From positions 1 through 64,000 of the IMG/VR virus record IMGVR_UViG_3300007523_000006: a DNA stretch of 64,000 bases; one strand, 5' to 3'. Of this stretch, positions 1 through 8,174 are shown piece after piece. Below the pieces are notes generated by a model that was given only the letters and a program-made list of their open reading frames with translations, did no database searches and was not told the origin of the DNA. The position numbers were made by a program, and so were the translations under genes. Positions within the stretch are counted from its first letter, which is position 1. Each line of letters opens with the position of its first letter. Source of the stretch: a virus.

Positions 1-105
1 CTGGTGGCGTTGATCCTGGTGGCGTTGATCCTGGTGGCGTTGATCCTGGTGGCGTTGATCCTGGTGGCGTTGATCCTGGTGGCGTTGATCCTGGTGGCGT
101 TGATC
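1..105 (-). repeat. 15-bp tandem repeat, 7 copies, coding GSTPP
   Basis: Seven perfect copies of CTGGTGGCGTTGATC, cut by the window edge so more copies may follow. Read on the minus strand in frame it encodes the pentapeptide Gly-Ser-Thr-Pro-Pro. The period is a multiple of three, so copy number can change without breaking the frame. A second 15-bp, 7-copy Pro repeat with a different sequence is at 43623-43727. Confidence 0.95.
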
Positions 106-514
106 CTGGATGAATTGAAGAGTAGGGATTTCCCTCAACGCCTGAGTTAAAACTTTTTGCAATATCTCCTCCCTGCCCTTGTAGCCAGCCACCAACTTTG
201 CCTCCTAATTCACTAGCTCCTCCTAATGCTCTACCTAATCCATAAGTAACGGCGGAACTTTTTGGTCGATTGGCAGTTTGTTGATAGCCCTGTTTGAATC
301 TATCGAAAAAACCTTCATTTAGATAAATCTCATTTTTAAGCCATTCTTCAGATGCTTCTGTAAGCAATCCTTGGTCCTGCATACCGATTCCATCGGTTGT
401 GTACCACTCGACAAAATCGTTAGGATCAATTCCACGTTCGGACATCAAAATGAACGATTCTCTTACCATTCTGAGATTCGTGGTGGTTTTTAGGCTTTCA
501 GTAAATGTTCTCAT
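1..514 (-). CDS. tagged Pro-repeat virion-type protein (C-terminus outside window)
   Basis: The reading frame opens at the ATG at 514 and runs off the window edge, so at least 171 residues are present. It begins MRTFTESLK and has Val-Arg-Glu-Ser shortly after, the N-terminal signature shared by many proteins here and similar to the T4 capsid targeting sequence. The middle is Gly/Ala-rich (residues ~90-125). The visible end is a run of Gly-Ser-Thr-Pro-Pro pentapeptides coded by a 15-base repeat. Function is not recognised; a head-packaged or structural role is inferred from the tag only. It lies just downstream of the secreted protease gene on the same strand (13-base gap). Confidence 0.7.
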   Translation of the reverse strand, partial: MRTFTESLKTTTNLRMVRESFILMSERGIDPNDFVEWYTTDGIGMQDQGLLTEASEEWLKNEIYLNEGFFDRFKQGYQQTANRPKSSAVTYGLGRALGGASELGGKVGGWLQGQGGDIAKSFNSGVEGNPYSSIHPGSTPPGSTPPGSTPPGSTPPGSTPPGSTPPGSTPP

Positions 515-527
515 TTAATTCCTCATA

Positions 528-1352
528 CTATTCTGGCAACTGGTATTCGTAATCTTTCAGTTTTAACTTCACGAAGGGAAGTAAAGGCAACGCTGCCGAC
601 TCCGTATATACAGATTCGAGAACATTATTTAGCTCTGTGTCCCAGGTTTTGAGGTCTGAGATAGGACGATAATACGAGACATTAGGAAGCAGCATCTGCT
701 TGTGAGAACGAAGTCCAACGCAAATTGCAATGACCTTGTAATTATCAGTCAAAAACAACGGCCCGCCTGAATCACCCAGGAAAGCAAAACAATTGGCTCG
801 AATCAAACCTTGAAATCCCTTCGGGAAAAGAGTTTTAGGCTGCGTAATTTGTCCATAATCTATTCTCACATCGTCTAACAAGGCATATCCACAGTGAAAA
901 ACCTCTGTGTTTATGTAAAGTTTTGAATCAAAGCAAATCTTCGCTACAGGCATTTTCTGTTCACTTACAAAGTAACCAATCGCCAAATCTCTATTGGAAT
1001 CGAGAGCATAAGGAACCATGCGGTGTTTTTTGTAGTCTTTGATCTCAGACCAGTTTTGATATTCAGCCACATGAACTTCGAGAGCGTCTTCGTCTTCAAC
1101 GACATGAGCCGCAGTAACAATGGTATTGTGCCACTTATCGCCTACTTGAGTTGATCGAACGACAACTCCACTGCCACCGGCTTCATCTCCATCTGTGATT
1201 TTCACAGTCGGGTAAATACACTGTTTGTGTAATTTTCTATCAACTGCATTGGTTCTCTGCCTCTTGTTTGAAGTTTTGTCTGTTTCTTCACTAAATACAA
1301 GAGTGGAAAAAGTACAAAGGGTTAGCACGATGCTGAACAATATTTTGTGCAT
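528..1352 (-). CDS. secreted trypsin-like (S1) serine protease
   Basis: 274 residues from the ATG at 1352, preceded by AAGG. The N-terminus MHKILFSIVLTLCTFSTLVFS is a Sec signal peptide, so the product is exported. The chymotrypsin-fold triad is visible: His83 in TAAHVV, Asp122 in SNRDLAIG, Ser195 in GDSGGPL. The fold sits at residues ~45-240; the C-terminal ~40 residues are unassigned. It resembles HtrA/S1 proteases but no PDZ domain follows. Role is unknown: a periplasmic or outer-surface protease acting on the host or on competing phage receptors is possible. An in-frame TTG at 1376 would add eight residues but would put charged and Cys residues before the signal peptide, so I prefer 1352. 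Confidence 0.85.
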   Translation of the reverse strand: MHKILFSIVLTLCTFSTLVFSEETDKTSNKRQRTNAVDRKLHKQCIYPTVKITDGDEAGGSGVVVRSTQVGDKWHNTIVTAAHVVEDEDALEVHVAEYQNWSEIKDYKKHRMVPYALDSNRDLAIGYFVSEQKMPVAKICFDSKLYINTEVFHCGYALLDDVRIDYGQITQPKTLFPKGFQGLIRANCFAFLGDSGGPLFLTDNYKVIAICVGLRSHKQMLLPNVSYYRPISDLKTWDTELNNVLESVYTESAALPLLPFVKLKLKDYEYQLPE

Positions 1353-1380
1353 ACATACCTTGTTATAGGAGGACAATCAA

Positions 1381-1746
1381 ATGGATAGGAATTTCCTTTA
1401 TGGAATAGCTACATTCTTAGCTATAGCGCTATTTGGCGTTTATATTCAAAACAATCATCCCAATTTCTTCTCTGAAATTACGGGGGAAAAAGAAACCGAA
1501 GATTCTTGGAAAGAAGAAGCGCCAATTTTGGAACAGGATGAAACCCTTCCAAAAGAAGTGACGCCCCCAGAAATCAAAGTAAACCCAGATGCAACATCGC
1601 CAGAAACAGAGCCAAGCGATCCTGAATCTGACGAGCCAGAAATCAATTCTCCAGAACAACATCAAAATCGACGATTACGCAGACACAATCGTGATAGGCA
1701 TGTCAATCTGAGCCGGTCGCCCAATCTTTTTGGGGATGTGATCTAA
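1381..1746 (+). CDS. single-pass membrane protein with acidic Pro-rich tail
   Basis: 121 residues. Residues ~5-23 form one hydrophobic helix (FLYGIATFLAIALFGVYI); the rest is low-complexity, rich in Glu, Pro, Ser and Asp, and ends with a basic Arg/His stretch. The start is backed by a strong AGGAGG eight bases upstream. It is divergent from the secreted protease, with about 30 bases between start codons. No family recognised; an inner-membrane anchored, periplasm-facing spanin-like or anchor role is possible but unproven. Confidence 0.7.
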   Translation: MDRNFLYGIATFLAIALFGVYIQNNHPNFFSEITGEKETEDSWKEEAPILEQDETLPKEVTPPEIKVNPDATSPETEPSDPESDEPEINSPEQHQNRRLRRHNRDRHVNLSRSPNLFGDVI

Positions 1747-1762
1747 CAAACGTCAATGAATT

Positions 1763-1821
1763 AAACTCCCTCGCACACTAGAATAATGTAGGTCATTATT
1801 CTATAGAATGCGAGGGAGTTT
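1763..1821 (+). terminator. long two-part hairpin; also covers the RBS of the next gene
   Basis: A 13-base perfect outer stem (1763-1775 with 1809-1821) encloses a 10-base perfect inner stem (1779-1788 with 1794-1803, loop TAGGT). The 3' arm runs into TTTTT, so it can end transcription of the upstream gene. The same arm contains GAGGGAG, the only plausible ribosome binding site for the dehydrogenase start at 1825, so if transcribed through it would hide that site. Confidence 0.85.
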
Positions 1822-1824
1822 TTC

Positions 1825-3090
1825 ATGTCGATGTTAGAGGAAGCCAAAAAACAACTACATGCTGCGTACAAGTTTGCTCAAATTGATGATGAAAGTTGGC
1901 AGCGTCTTCAATATCCACAAAAGACCCTCAATGTCACAATTCCAATGCGACATGATGATGGCACTCTCAAAATGTATCAGGCATTTCGCTGCCAATACGA
2001 TACAACTCTCGGCCCAGCAAAGGGTGGTATTCGCTACCATCCATCCGTAGACGCAGACCATTGCGAAGCTCTCGCATTATGGATGACTTTCAAGTGTGCC
2101 TGCCTCAAATTACCATATGGTGGTGCCAAAGGCGGTATTTGCGTAGATGCGACAAAATTATCGCACCGTGAATTAGAACGTCTCAGTAAGGCTTATATCG
2201 CATCTATGATCGACTTTATCGGTCCAGATGTTGATGTGCCTGCACCGGACCTTTATACCGACGAACGAATCATGGGCTGGATGTATTCTGAATACAAAAG
2301 AATCAAAGGTGGACATCCAAAAGATATTGTCACTGGAAAACCAGTTGCTCTGGGAGGCATAGAAGGTAGAAGCTCTGCTACTGGCTATGGTGGATTTTAC
2401 GTTCTGGAAAATATCCTCAACAATAGCGTGAGCAAAATAAACATTCCATCCAATCCAGAAGACATCCGAATTGCAATTCAAGGTTTCGGAAAAGTTGGGT
2501 ATTGGTTAGCTGAAAAATGCTTCCGTTCTGGATTGAAGGTTGTGGCCTTGACGAATGAGTTTGGTGGCTCGTATAACGAACATGGACTAAATGTCTCAGC
2601 TTGTCGCAAGTCATTAGATGAAAGCGGCGGCAAAGAATGGGGAGATGGTGACAAAATAACCAATGAAGAATTATGGTCATTGGATATTGATGTTCTGGCA
2701 CCCTCGGCTGTTGAAAATGTCATCACCATCAATAATGCCGACAAAATCAAAGCCAAGGTAATTTTGGAAATGGCTAACGGACCCACCACAAATGAAGCTG
2801 ATGCGATTCTAAATGACCGTGGCATATTGGTGATTCCCGATATTTTGGCGAATGCTGGTGGTGTGGTTGTCAGCTATTTTGAATGGCTCCAAAACCGAAC
2901 GGCGATCAGCCGAACACTGCAAGAAGTCGATCATGATCTCCGAGAAATGATGGTATACGCAACCGAAAGAGTTATTGCGTTGCACATGAAGCACGATATT
3001 TCTGCTCGGACGGCAGCATACGTTTTGGCATTAAAAAGAATCAATGATGCAAACATCTGTTTAGGAAGTCGAGGGTATTTTCAGAAATGA
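1825..3090 (+). CDS. gdhA: glutamate (Glu/Leu/Phe/Val-type) dehydrogenase
   Basis: 421 residues, the usual length for this family. It interconverts glutamate and 2-oxoglutarate plus ammonia with NAD(P). Visible motifs: GPAKGGIRYHP (Lys66), the dimer/active-site stretch KLPYGGAKGG with catalytic Lys102, PAPDLYTDE with Asp142, and the Rossmann loop IQGFGKVG (residues 218-225). ANGPTTNEAD near residue 317 is also typical. All key residues are intact, so it should be active. The ATG lies directly after a hairpin that contains its GAGGGAG binding site; a second ATG at 1831 is possible. It is the only central nitrogen metabolism enzyme in the window and would act as an auxiliary metabolic gene. Confidence 0.95.
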   Translation: MSMLEEAKKQLHAAYKFAQIDDESWQRLQYPQKTLNVTIPMRHDDGTLKMYQAFRCQYDTTLGPAKGGIRYHPSVDADHCEALALWMTFKCACLKLPYGGAKGGICVDATKLSHRELERLSKAYIASMIDFIGPDVDVPAPDLYTDERIMGWMYSEYKRIKGGHPKDIVTGKPVALGGIEGRSSATGYGGFYVLENILNNSVSKINIPSNPEDIRIAIQGFGKVGYWLAEKCFRSGLKVVALTNEFGGSYNEHGLNVSACRKSLDESGGKEWGDGDKITNEELWSLDIDVLAPSAVENVITINNADKIKAKVILEMANGPTTNEADAILNDRGILVIPDILANAGGVVVSYFEWLQNRTAISRTLQEVDHDLREMMVYATERVIALHMKHDISARTAAYVLALKRINDANICLGSRGYFQK

Positions 3091-3173
3091 AAATTGAAAA
3101 CATCGAACGTGGTCCCGGTTGTGCAGTTTGGGGTTTGACCAATATCTCTATCCGAGACGGAATGGCTGGTTAA
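3087..3173 (+). CDS. small overlapping ORF, 28 residues
   Basis: It starts at an ATG that overlaps the dehydrogenase stop (ATGA) and ends in a TTAA that also supplies the stop codon of the convergent gene at 3170-3514. The exact fit between neighbours supports a real mini-gene, but the product (MKIENIERGPGCAVWG...) matches nothing I know and there is no independent evidence of coding. Confidence 0.35.
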   Translation: MKIENIERGPGCAVWGLTNISIRDGMAG

Positions 3174-3514
3174 AATTTTGGTGCCAACTGAGGCAATGTG
3201 AAATTAAGCACTCGCATACCAGATGTAGCAAAAATTTGCACACAAACTAATCTTGATGCCGGATTGAAGCTCGTTATTCGCCAATTCTGATTGGTCAGTA
3301 AAATCCTCCTCGGATAACGGTCTTCAAAGTAAATCCACGTCCCATCATTCAAATGAGGGTTGATCTCCGTTTGAGCCATTTGGCTCACGTCTATAATCTC
3401 ACCAGAAGACACAACAATCACTTTTGACGTGTCGATGTGACTATCCAACATGGCCAAAAGCGAAGGTTTCGACAATCTTTGGTCAGGAAGACAGGCTTGC
3501 AAATATGGATTCAT
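3170..3514 (-). CDS. hypothetical protein, 114 residues
   Basis: The start at 3514 has AGAGGG about seven bases upstream. Sequence is mixed alpha/beta in character, with no signal peptide, no membrane segment and no recognised motif. It is divergent from the zinc-ribbon gene at 3566; the 51-base gap holds CATAAATAA on the minus strand, similar to a T4-type late -10 box. Function unknown. Confidence 0.6.
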   Translation of the reverse strand: MNPYLQACLPDQRLSKPSLLAMLDSHIDTSKVIVVSSGEIIDVSQMAQTEINPHLNDGTWIYFEDRYPRRILLTNQNWRITSFNPASRLVCVQIFATSGMRVLNFTLPQLAPKF

Positions 3515-3565
3515 GAATTTTACCCTCTATTAAGAACAACTTATTTATGCGGGAGCACATATAGT

Positions 3566-3805
3566 ATGGACGTGCGGCAAGAAGATTGTTATCTTTGGAT
3601 GGACGAGTCGATCCCCGAAGACGAAAGAACGATGAACGTGTTGTGTGAACAGTGTCATCTAAAATATCCCACTCTAGGATGGTTTTGGGAAGGATCAAAG
3701 CTCGGTTACGGACCTTTTGAGTTTGTCTGCAACATATGCGGGCATTTGGTATACGCCGCCCCTAAGTCCAGCACAAACAACGAGATAGGGCAAGGGACTA
3801 CATGA
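3566..3805 (+). CDS. small zinc-ribbon protein
   Basis: 79 residues from the ATG at 3566 (GGGAG ten bases upstream). Two CxxC pairs, CEQC (residues ~32-35) and CNIC (~59-62), indicate a four-Cys zinc ribbon. Its stop overlaps the start of the methylase gene by four bases (ATGA), so the two are translationally coupled. A longer in-frame start at 3437 would run into the divergent gene and is disfavoured. Specific role unknown. Confidence 0.65.
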   Translation: MDVRQEDCYLWMDESIPEDERTMNVLCEQCHLKYPTLGWFWEGSKLGYGPFEFVCNICGHLVYAAPKSSTNNEIGQGTT

Positions 3806-4599
3806 AAACCATCAGACCAGTGTTTAAGTGCCACGGTGGAAAATTCTATTTGGCACAGTGGATTATTTCGCATTTTCCTGAGAAGTACACAGAGATGACG
3901 TACTTGGAACCCTTTTGCGGGGGTGCGAATGTTCTTTTGAATAAAGAAAAATCTATCATCGAGATCATAAACGATCTCGATCCAAATGTCACTCAAATCT
4001 ATCAGGCGTTGCGAGACGAACCGAAAGAACTGATTCGACGTTTGAACCTCTGCAAATATTGCGAAGAAACTTTTGATCGAGCCGTCAAGAAAACCCAATA
4101 CGATGACTATTTGGATTATGCTGTAAATGAATTTATCGTTCGCCGCATGAGCCGTGGAGGGTTGAAAAAAGCATTCGCCTGGAGCAATCGTTTACGAGGC
4201 GGTCAACCTGGAGATGTCAACGCTTGGATGACAGCCGTAAAAGGTTTGCCTGATCTTGGAGAGCGAATCAAAGAAGTTTACATCTTCAATAAACCTGCCC
4301 TTGAAGTAATGAAGGCATTCAACTCGCCAAATACTTTTTTATATTGCGATCCACCATATTTGCACGAAACACGAGTATCAAAAACCGTATATTCTTCAGA
4401 AATGACTACCTACGATCATATCGAATTAGGACATGCCTTGAACGCATTTCAGGGCAAGGCCATGATTAGCGGATATGCTTCACCGCTGTACAACCGACTC
4501 TACAAAGAGTGGAATGTTGAGAAGAAAAAGATCGCCAATCATTCGTCGCAACAAAAGACCAAAGAGAAAAAGATCGAAGTGATCTGGAAAAATTACTGA
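3802..4599 (+). CDS. D12-class N6-adenine DNA methyltransferase (Dam-like)
   Basis: 265 residues. It transfers methyl from S-adenosylmethionine to adenine N6. Motif I region EPFCGGANV (residues 36-44) binds SAM, and the catalytic DPPY is at 183-186; the order (SAM motif, target recognition, DPPY) is that of the D12/Dam family. A second, divergent member lies at 36545-37402. No cognate restriction nuclease is next to it, so protection from host restriction or marking of phage DNA is likelier than a restriction-modification system. Translationally coupled to the zinc-ribbon gene upstream. Confidence 0.92.
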   Translation: MKTIRPVFKCHGGKFYLAQWIISHFPEKYTEMTYLEPFCGGANVLLNKEKSIIEIINDLDPNVTQIYQALRDEPKELIRRLNLCKYCEETFDRAVKKTQYDDYLDYAVNEFIVRRMSRGGLKKAFAWSNRLRGGQPGDVNAWMTAVKGLPDLGERIKEVYIFNKPALEVMKAFNSPNTFLYCDPPYLHETRVSKTVYSSEMTTYDHIELGHALNAFQGKAMISGYASPLYNRLYKEWNVEKKKIANHSSQQKTKEKKIEVIWKNY

Positions 4600-4638
4600 G
4601 TTGCAGGCTAATTAAGATCAGAATCGAGAAAGACAGAC

Positions 4639-4667
4639 TTGACTTCAAGTTCCTTTTAGTTTAAGAT
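4639..4667 (+). promoter_or_regulatory. sigma70-like promoter, TTGACT-N17-TAAGAT
   Basis: -35 TTGACT at 4639-4644, a 17-base spacer and -10 TAAGAT at 4662-4667, followed by a leader of about 80 bases before the start at 4757. The -35 is close to consensus. It lacks the CGTGG extended element of the other early-type promoters here. Confidence 0.5.
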
Positions 4668-4756
4668 TAAGATTAAGATGTCGCAGTTGTGGAGCGACGG
4701 GATTGTTTCCCAAATCCACTGAAGTTAGAAGAAGTTAGAAGAAGAAAAGGTGAACA

Positions 4757-5713
4757 ATGTCGTACAACGACCGTATCGAGGCTGCGCTCGCAGCCATCAA
4801 TCAACACAACGAAGCCGTAGGTGGTGAAGGCAAGTCAGGGTATCTAAACCCTGACGAATTCATCCAATGCGTAAAGGCTTCAGGCGGGACAAGTGAGGAA
4901 CGCCTCTCTGCTCTGTCCCACGAAGACTTGCTGGCATGTATGCCAGCAACCTCTCCCAACGGGATCAAACCTCGTGTCTTGGCGAAAGAAGTCGCCGACA
5001 TCTTCCGCAGCAAATCTGCTGCCAAAACCGATGATAAGCGTCCTGTTTCCGGCAAAAAGGCCGAAAAAATGACGCCTCGTGAATTGGTGGAAGCATTCGA
5101 TCCCGAAGACCACAGCAATCCGGTTGGGGTTCGTCTTACCACAATTTCCAAGGGCGAAAAGTTCATCGTTTATTCTGATGGACGGATCGTGGACGTGGAT
5201 TCCACTTTCAAACTGCTCACAGAAATCAAAGGCGGCTACTCTGGACGTGATGATGTGGACGTGAATGGGGCCATTAAGAAGGTGTACCAAATCGGCGAAC
5301 TGCCGGAAAACTACGCTGACGAGAATCCTCTGTATAGAGGTCGTCCGTTGCGTCCTGATGGAACGTGCGACCAGACTGGTCGAAGCTGGGAAGGTGTTGA
5401 TCTTTCCGTTCGTCAACTCATCCGTGTTGCAATGGATGAAGGCGAACTGCGGGTCACACTGGAAATTGCCCATGATACTCTTGACGCCGTGATGGAAACT
5501 GGCGATCAGAAGAAACTACGATCTCGCTATCGCAAGTCAGCAATCAAATTTGATGAGCTTGCAAAGACCGGCGATCTTCCGACGTTGAAGATTCCTCTCG
5601 ACGGAGGCAGCGAAGGCACCAGCCCTTTTTCCGGGGGTAAGCAAGTAGTTTGGGGTCAAAGCCCCGTTCTGCCCAATGCTTACATCACCAATCGCCATCT
5701 GCGTGGCCGATAA
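4757..5713 (+). CDS. hypothetical protein upstream of VWA gene
   Basis: 318 residues, start preceded by AAAGG. The N-terminal half (to ~residue 105) is helical and contains a Lys-rich linker; residues ~110-200 look like a mixed-fold domain (SKGEKFIVYSDGRIVD), and the C-terminal part is helical. No family recognised. It is followed by a terminator and then the VWA gene at 5844, and both may belong to the same MoxR/VWA-type programme as the genes at 59022-63563. Soluble, no signal peptide. Confidence 0.75.
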   Translation: MSYNDRIEAALAAINQHNEAVGGEGKSGYLNPDEFIQCVKASGGTSEERLSALSHEDLLACMPATSPNGIKPRVLAKEVADIFRSKSAAKTDDKRPVSGKKAEKMTPRELVEAFDPEDHSNPVGVRLTTISKGEKFIVYSDGRIVDVDSTFKLLTEIKGGYSGRDDVDVNGAIKKVYQIGELPENYADENPLYRGRPLRPDGTCDQTGRSWEGVDLSVRQLIRVAMDEGELRVTLEIAHDTLDAVMETGDQKKLRSRYRKSAIKFDELAKTGDLPTLKIPLDGGSEGTSPFSGGKQVVWGQSPVLPNAYITNRHLRGR

Positions 5714-5774
5714 CTTCCGGGCTGGTGGCACTTTCAGTAACAACATCGCTCCCAAGAAGTAAGCAATGTAACGT

Positions 5775-5812
5775 ATATCCCGCCCATCTGTATGGTGGGC
5801 GGGATATTTTTC
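5775..5812 (+). terminator. rho-independent terminator
   Basis: Perfect 12-base stem (5775-5786 with 5796-5807), nine-base loop, then TTTTT. It separates the gene at 4757 from the VWA gene at 5844. Confidence 0.9.
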
Positions 5813-5843
5813 TCTCAGCACATCTCAAACAAGGTACACTATA

Positions 5844-6782
5844 ATGGCGAAGAAGAAAGCAGTAGCAACCGTCGCAAAGCCTAAGACGTATGTTGCGATC
5901 ATTTTGGACAAGTCCGGCTCAATGGCTGCGACTAAGGCAGGAGCAATCAGCGGGTTCAACGAACAAATTCAACAATTGAAAGAAGACTCCAAGACGCAGG
6001 AAATTTACTGCTCGTTGGTAACTTTCAACGGCGAAGTGTTCGAGCATCTGTGGAATGTTCCAGCAGAAAAACTGTCAGAGGCAAACGCCAACGACTTTCA
6101 GCCCAATGGCAACACAGCCATGCGGGACGCAGTAGGTTACACTGTTCAGAAATTGTTGAACACAACCGATCATGAAGACCCCAATACGGCCTACTTGATT
6201 GTGACGATCTCTGATGGTCAAACTAACCAAGACCGTCATTACAATTGGGATGCTCTAAAGGAATTGACCCAGGGTTGTGAAGCCACCAAGAAGTGGACTT
6301 TCACCTACATGGGTTGCACGAAAGAGTACATGCAACAACTTGCAGAAAATGTTGGAACACAAGTTTCCAATATGGCAGCGTGGTCCAACCATTCCGTCGC
6401 TGCTGCTGGTCTTGGTTTTTCCAATATGCGAGGTCGTCAAAAGAAATACTTTGCTGAACGAGCTATGGGACAAAGCGCTGCGTCCAATTACGCTTCGGAT
6501 AGTCTGAGCGTTGCTGACTTCACTGAAGATGTCGTAGAATCGGCACCGGCTCCTGTGTTGGTGGATGTGGCGGCTTTACCAAAGGTGGACTTTGCCACCA
6601 TCTTGAGTCTCCAACCTAAGTATGAGGTTCAAGATTCTCCAGCCTGGAATGGTGGGACATTGTTCGCCAATTCCATGAAAGTAGCCTGGAGCGGTGATGA
6701 GGGATCAGATTTAACCGCCAATGGCGGCGTAGCTTCGATGGCTGTCGCCAACAATGTTCGGCGTGGCGTCAAGAAGAACTAA
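5844..6782 (+). CDS. von Willebrand factor A (VWA) domain protein
   Basis: 312 residues. The MIDAS metal site is complete: Asp22-x-Ser24-x-Ser26 in LDKSGSM, Thr91 in NGNTAMRD and Asp124 in ISDGQ, so it should bind a divalent cation and a protein partner. The domain fills residues ~15-200; the C-terminal ~110 residues are unassigned and low in conserved features. No signal peptide, so cytoplasmic. VWA proteins of this kind usually partner MoxR-type AAA+ ATPases; one is present at 59022. No clear promoter lies between the terminator at 5812 and the start, so expression may depend on read-through. Confidence 0.88.
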   Translation: MAKKKAVATVAKPKTYVAIILDKSGSMAATKAGAISGFNEQIQQLKEDSKTQEIYCSLVTFNGEVFEHLWNVPAEKLSEANANDFQPNGNTAMRDAVGYTVQKLLNTTDHEDPNTAYLIVTISDGQTNQDRHYNWDALKELTQGCEATKKWTFTYMGCTKEYMQQLAENVGTQVSNMAAWSNHSVAAAGLGFSNMRGRQKKYFAERAMGQSAASNYASDSLSVADFTEDVVESAPAPVLVDVAALPKVDFATILSLQPKYEVQDSPAWNGGTLFANSMKVAWSGDEGSDLTANGGVASMAVANNVRRGVKKN

Positions 6783-6810
6783 TTCCCACTTCTCCCCATT
6801 TCCTCCCATT

Positions 6811-6845
6811 AAGCAGACCCAATTTATTTCGGGTCCGCTTTTTTG
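6811..6845 (+). terminator. rho-independent terminator
   Basis: AAGC-A-GACCC pairs with GGGTC-C-GCTT (one mismatch, 10-base loop) and is followed by a T run. It closes the VWA gene. Confidence 0.75.
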
Positions 6846-6868
6846 TTGCGCCAACCCTAAATAACAAC

Positions 6869-7129
6869 ATGAGTTTAATAGGCTTCAAAGAATGGCTATC
6901 TAAGACTGCACCAGAAGGTGGAGGCGAAATATGGGACAACCGTTCCAATGCCGATCTCGATTTCGGGAGAACAGGAGCTAAATCCAGAAATGTCTCTCAA
7001 AACAAGTCAGGTCAAGTGGAGATAGACCCTGAAAAGCTATTCTTTGGAATATCCAAAAAGCGAAACCCTAAACTAGATACAGATAAGAATTCCAATACCG
7101 GAGGAAGTAATGAAAACAATTACATTTAG
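6869..7129 (+). CDS. small N-terminally tagged protein
   Basis: 86 residues, hydrophilic and probably disordered after the N-terminus. It opens with MSLIGFKEWL and has Ala-Pro-Glu followed by Gly-Gly-Gly at residues ~14-19, which matches the T4 prohead protease rule (hydrophobic/Ala-x-Glu, then a small residue). The rest is rich in Lys, Asn and Asp. Its last 20 bases overlap the next gene. Likely a head-packaged protein by analogy with T4 internal proteins; function unknown. Confidence 0.55.
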   Translation: MSLIGFKEWLSKTAPEGGGEIWDNRSNADLDFGRTGAKSRNVSQNKSGQVEIDPEKLFFGISKKRNPKLDTDKNSNTGGSNENNYI

Positions 7130-7406
7130 AGTAAATCTTGAAACAGTGAACCGTCAAGGTTTTTTGCAACCAAACCGTACAACACTGGCTGGAAACGAAA
7201 CTGTTTCCGAAGCTGACAACATGCGTATTACTCGCACTATTTATATCCCTGGTCTGTTACAGACCAATGTTCAAGGTCTTGGCCCAAAGGGATATTTGCA
7301 CCACGGCGACACATTTGTTGCTACTGATTCGCAAGCTATGTATTTGAAGAAAACTTATGTGTTGGGTCAAGCCGACGACGTTCTTCAAATCGTTTCCGAA
7401 GACTAA
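7110..7406 (+). CDS. hypothetical protein, 98 residues
   Basis: A GGAGG sits five bases before the ATG, and the gene overlaps the preceding one by 20 bases. The product is beta-rich (MKTITFRVNLETVNRQG...) with no signal peptide, Cys pairs or membrane segment. Its place in a run of small virion-type genes suggests a structural or accessory virion role; no family recognised. Confidence 0.65.
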   Translation: MKTITFRVNLETVNRQGFLQPNRTTLAGNETVSEADNMRITRTIYIPGLLQTNVQGLGPKGYLHHGDTFVATDSQAMYLKKTYVLGQADDVLQIVSED

Positions 7407-7440
7407 TTTCAAATAGCTTTGTCATTCAATAGGGTGGGAA

Positions 7441-7779
7441 ATGAGTTCGTTTCAACGATTGTGGGAAAATATCCAAGCTGATAAAGAGAAGACGCCCCAG
7501 GATGACAGGGCAATGTCTGCTATACGCACCGGCATGGGTGTTCGTGATGAATTTTGGGATGACTTTCTATTGGTCATCAACAATTCAGAAGGTCTTTCGC
7601 AACTGCTGGATATTCCGACCACAAAGATTTCTGGTTGGCATGACAAAGTAAAGCATGTTTTGGATAAGGTCAGGCAAGCCGATGCTTCTCCTGACCCTAG
7701 AGACAACGGCAAGTTGCTCAAGACAGGGCAATCAGACGAACCAGACCCACATACTCTTGTCATGAATCCGGTACAATGA
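7441..7779 (+). CDS. tagged protein of unknown function
   Basis: 112 residues, beginning MSSFQRLWENIQADKE, a variant of the shared N-terminal tag. The remainder is helical, and a segment DEFWDDFLLVINNSEGLSQLLDIPTTKI looks like a compact helical domain. The end overlaps the next start by four bases (ATGA), giving coupling with 7776-8174. First member of a three-gene chain of tagged proteins. Confidence 0.65.
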   Translation: MSSFQRLWENIQADKEKTPQDDRAMSAIRTGMGVRDEFWDDFLLVINNSEGLSQLLDIPTTKISGWHDKVKHVLDKVRQADASPDPRDNGKLLKTGQSDEPDPHTLVMNPVQ

Positions 7780-8174
7780 TGAAATCACTTAAAGATTGGC
7801 GAATTAAAGAGAACACTCAAAATGCTGAGTGGGATCACATCAAGTCAATGAAGTTCCCCACAAGCCCTGATATGAAAGCGTTTATTGCGCCCAGGGTAGG
7901 GAAACTTCAAGAGGCTATTGTACTTCGATTAAGTGAAGGAAATCCAAAGATCAAATCTTTCAGAGACGTACCACCTGAAGTAAGAGATCAGTTTGCCCAA
8001 GCAATCGTGTCCTCAACGCTGGAAGCATTCTTTGGTGGCATGGACCCACAAGCGGCTCAATCAAGCCACGGTCAACAACCCATGACTCCACAACCCATGA
8101 CTCCACAACAGCCGCAGCCTCCACAGATGTTGCCACAAGATGAACCACAAACTCCAGCCGCATCGAGGGGATAA
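7776..8174 (+). CDS. tagged protein with Pro/Gln-rich tail
   Basis: 132 residues. N-terminus MMKSLKDWRIKENTQ carries the tag and Ile-Lys-Glu. Residues ~30-90 are helical; the last ~35 are a Pro/Gln/Met repeat-like tail (PMTPQ repeated). The start could be the first or second Met. It is coupled to its upstream neighbour (ATGA) and to the downstream gene (TAATG). Probably a virion-packaged or head protein; no family recognised. Confidence 0.65.
   Translation: MMKSLKDWRIKENTQNAEWDHIKSMKFPTSPDMKAFIAPRVGKLQEAIVLRLSEGNPKIKSFRDVPPEVRDQFAQAIVSSTLEAFFGGMDPQAAQSSHGQQPMTPQPMTPQQPQPPQMLPQDEPQTPAASRG

Noticed and set aside
1-105. Regular 15-bp repeat as a possible CRISPR array
   Set aside because: Copies are directly adjacent with no spacers and are in frame with a protein; it is a coding repeat.
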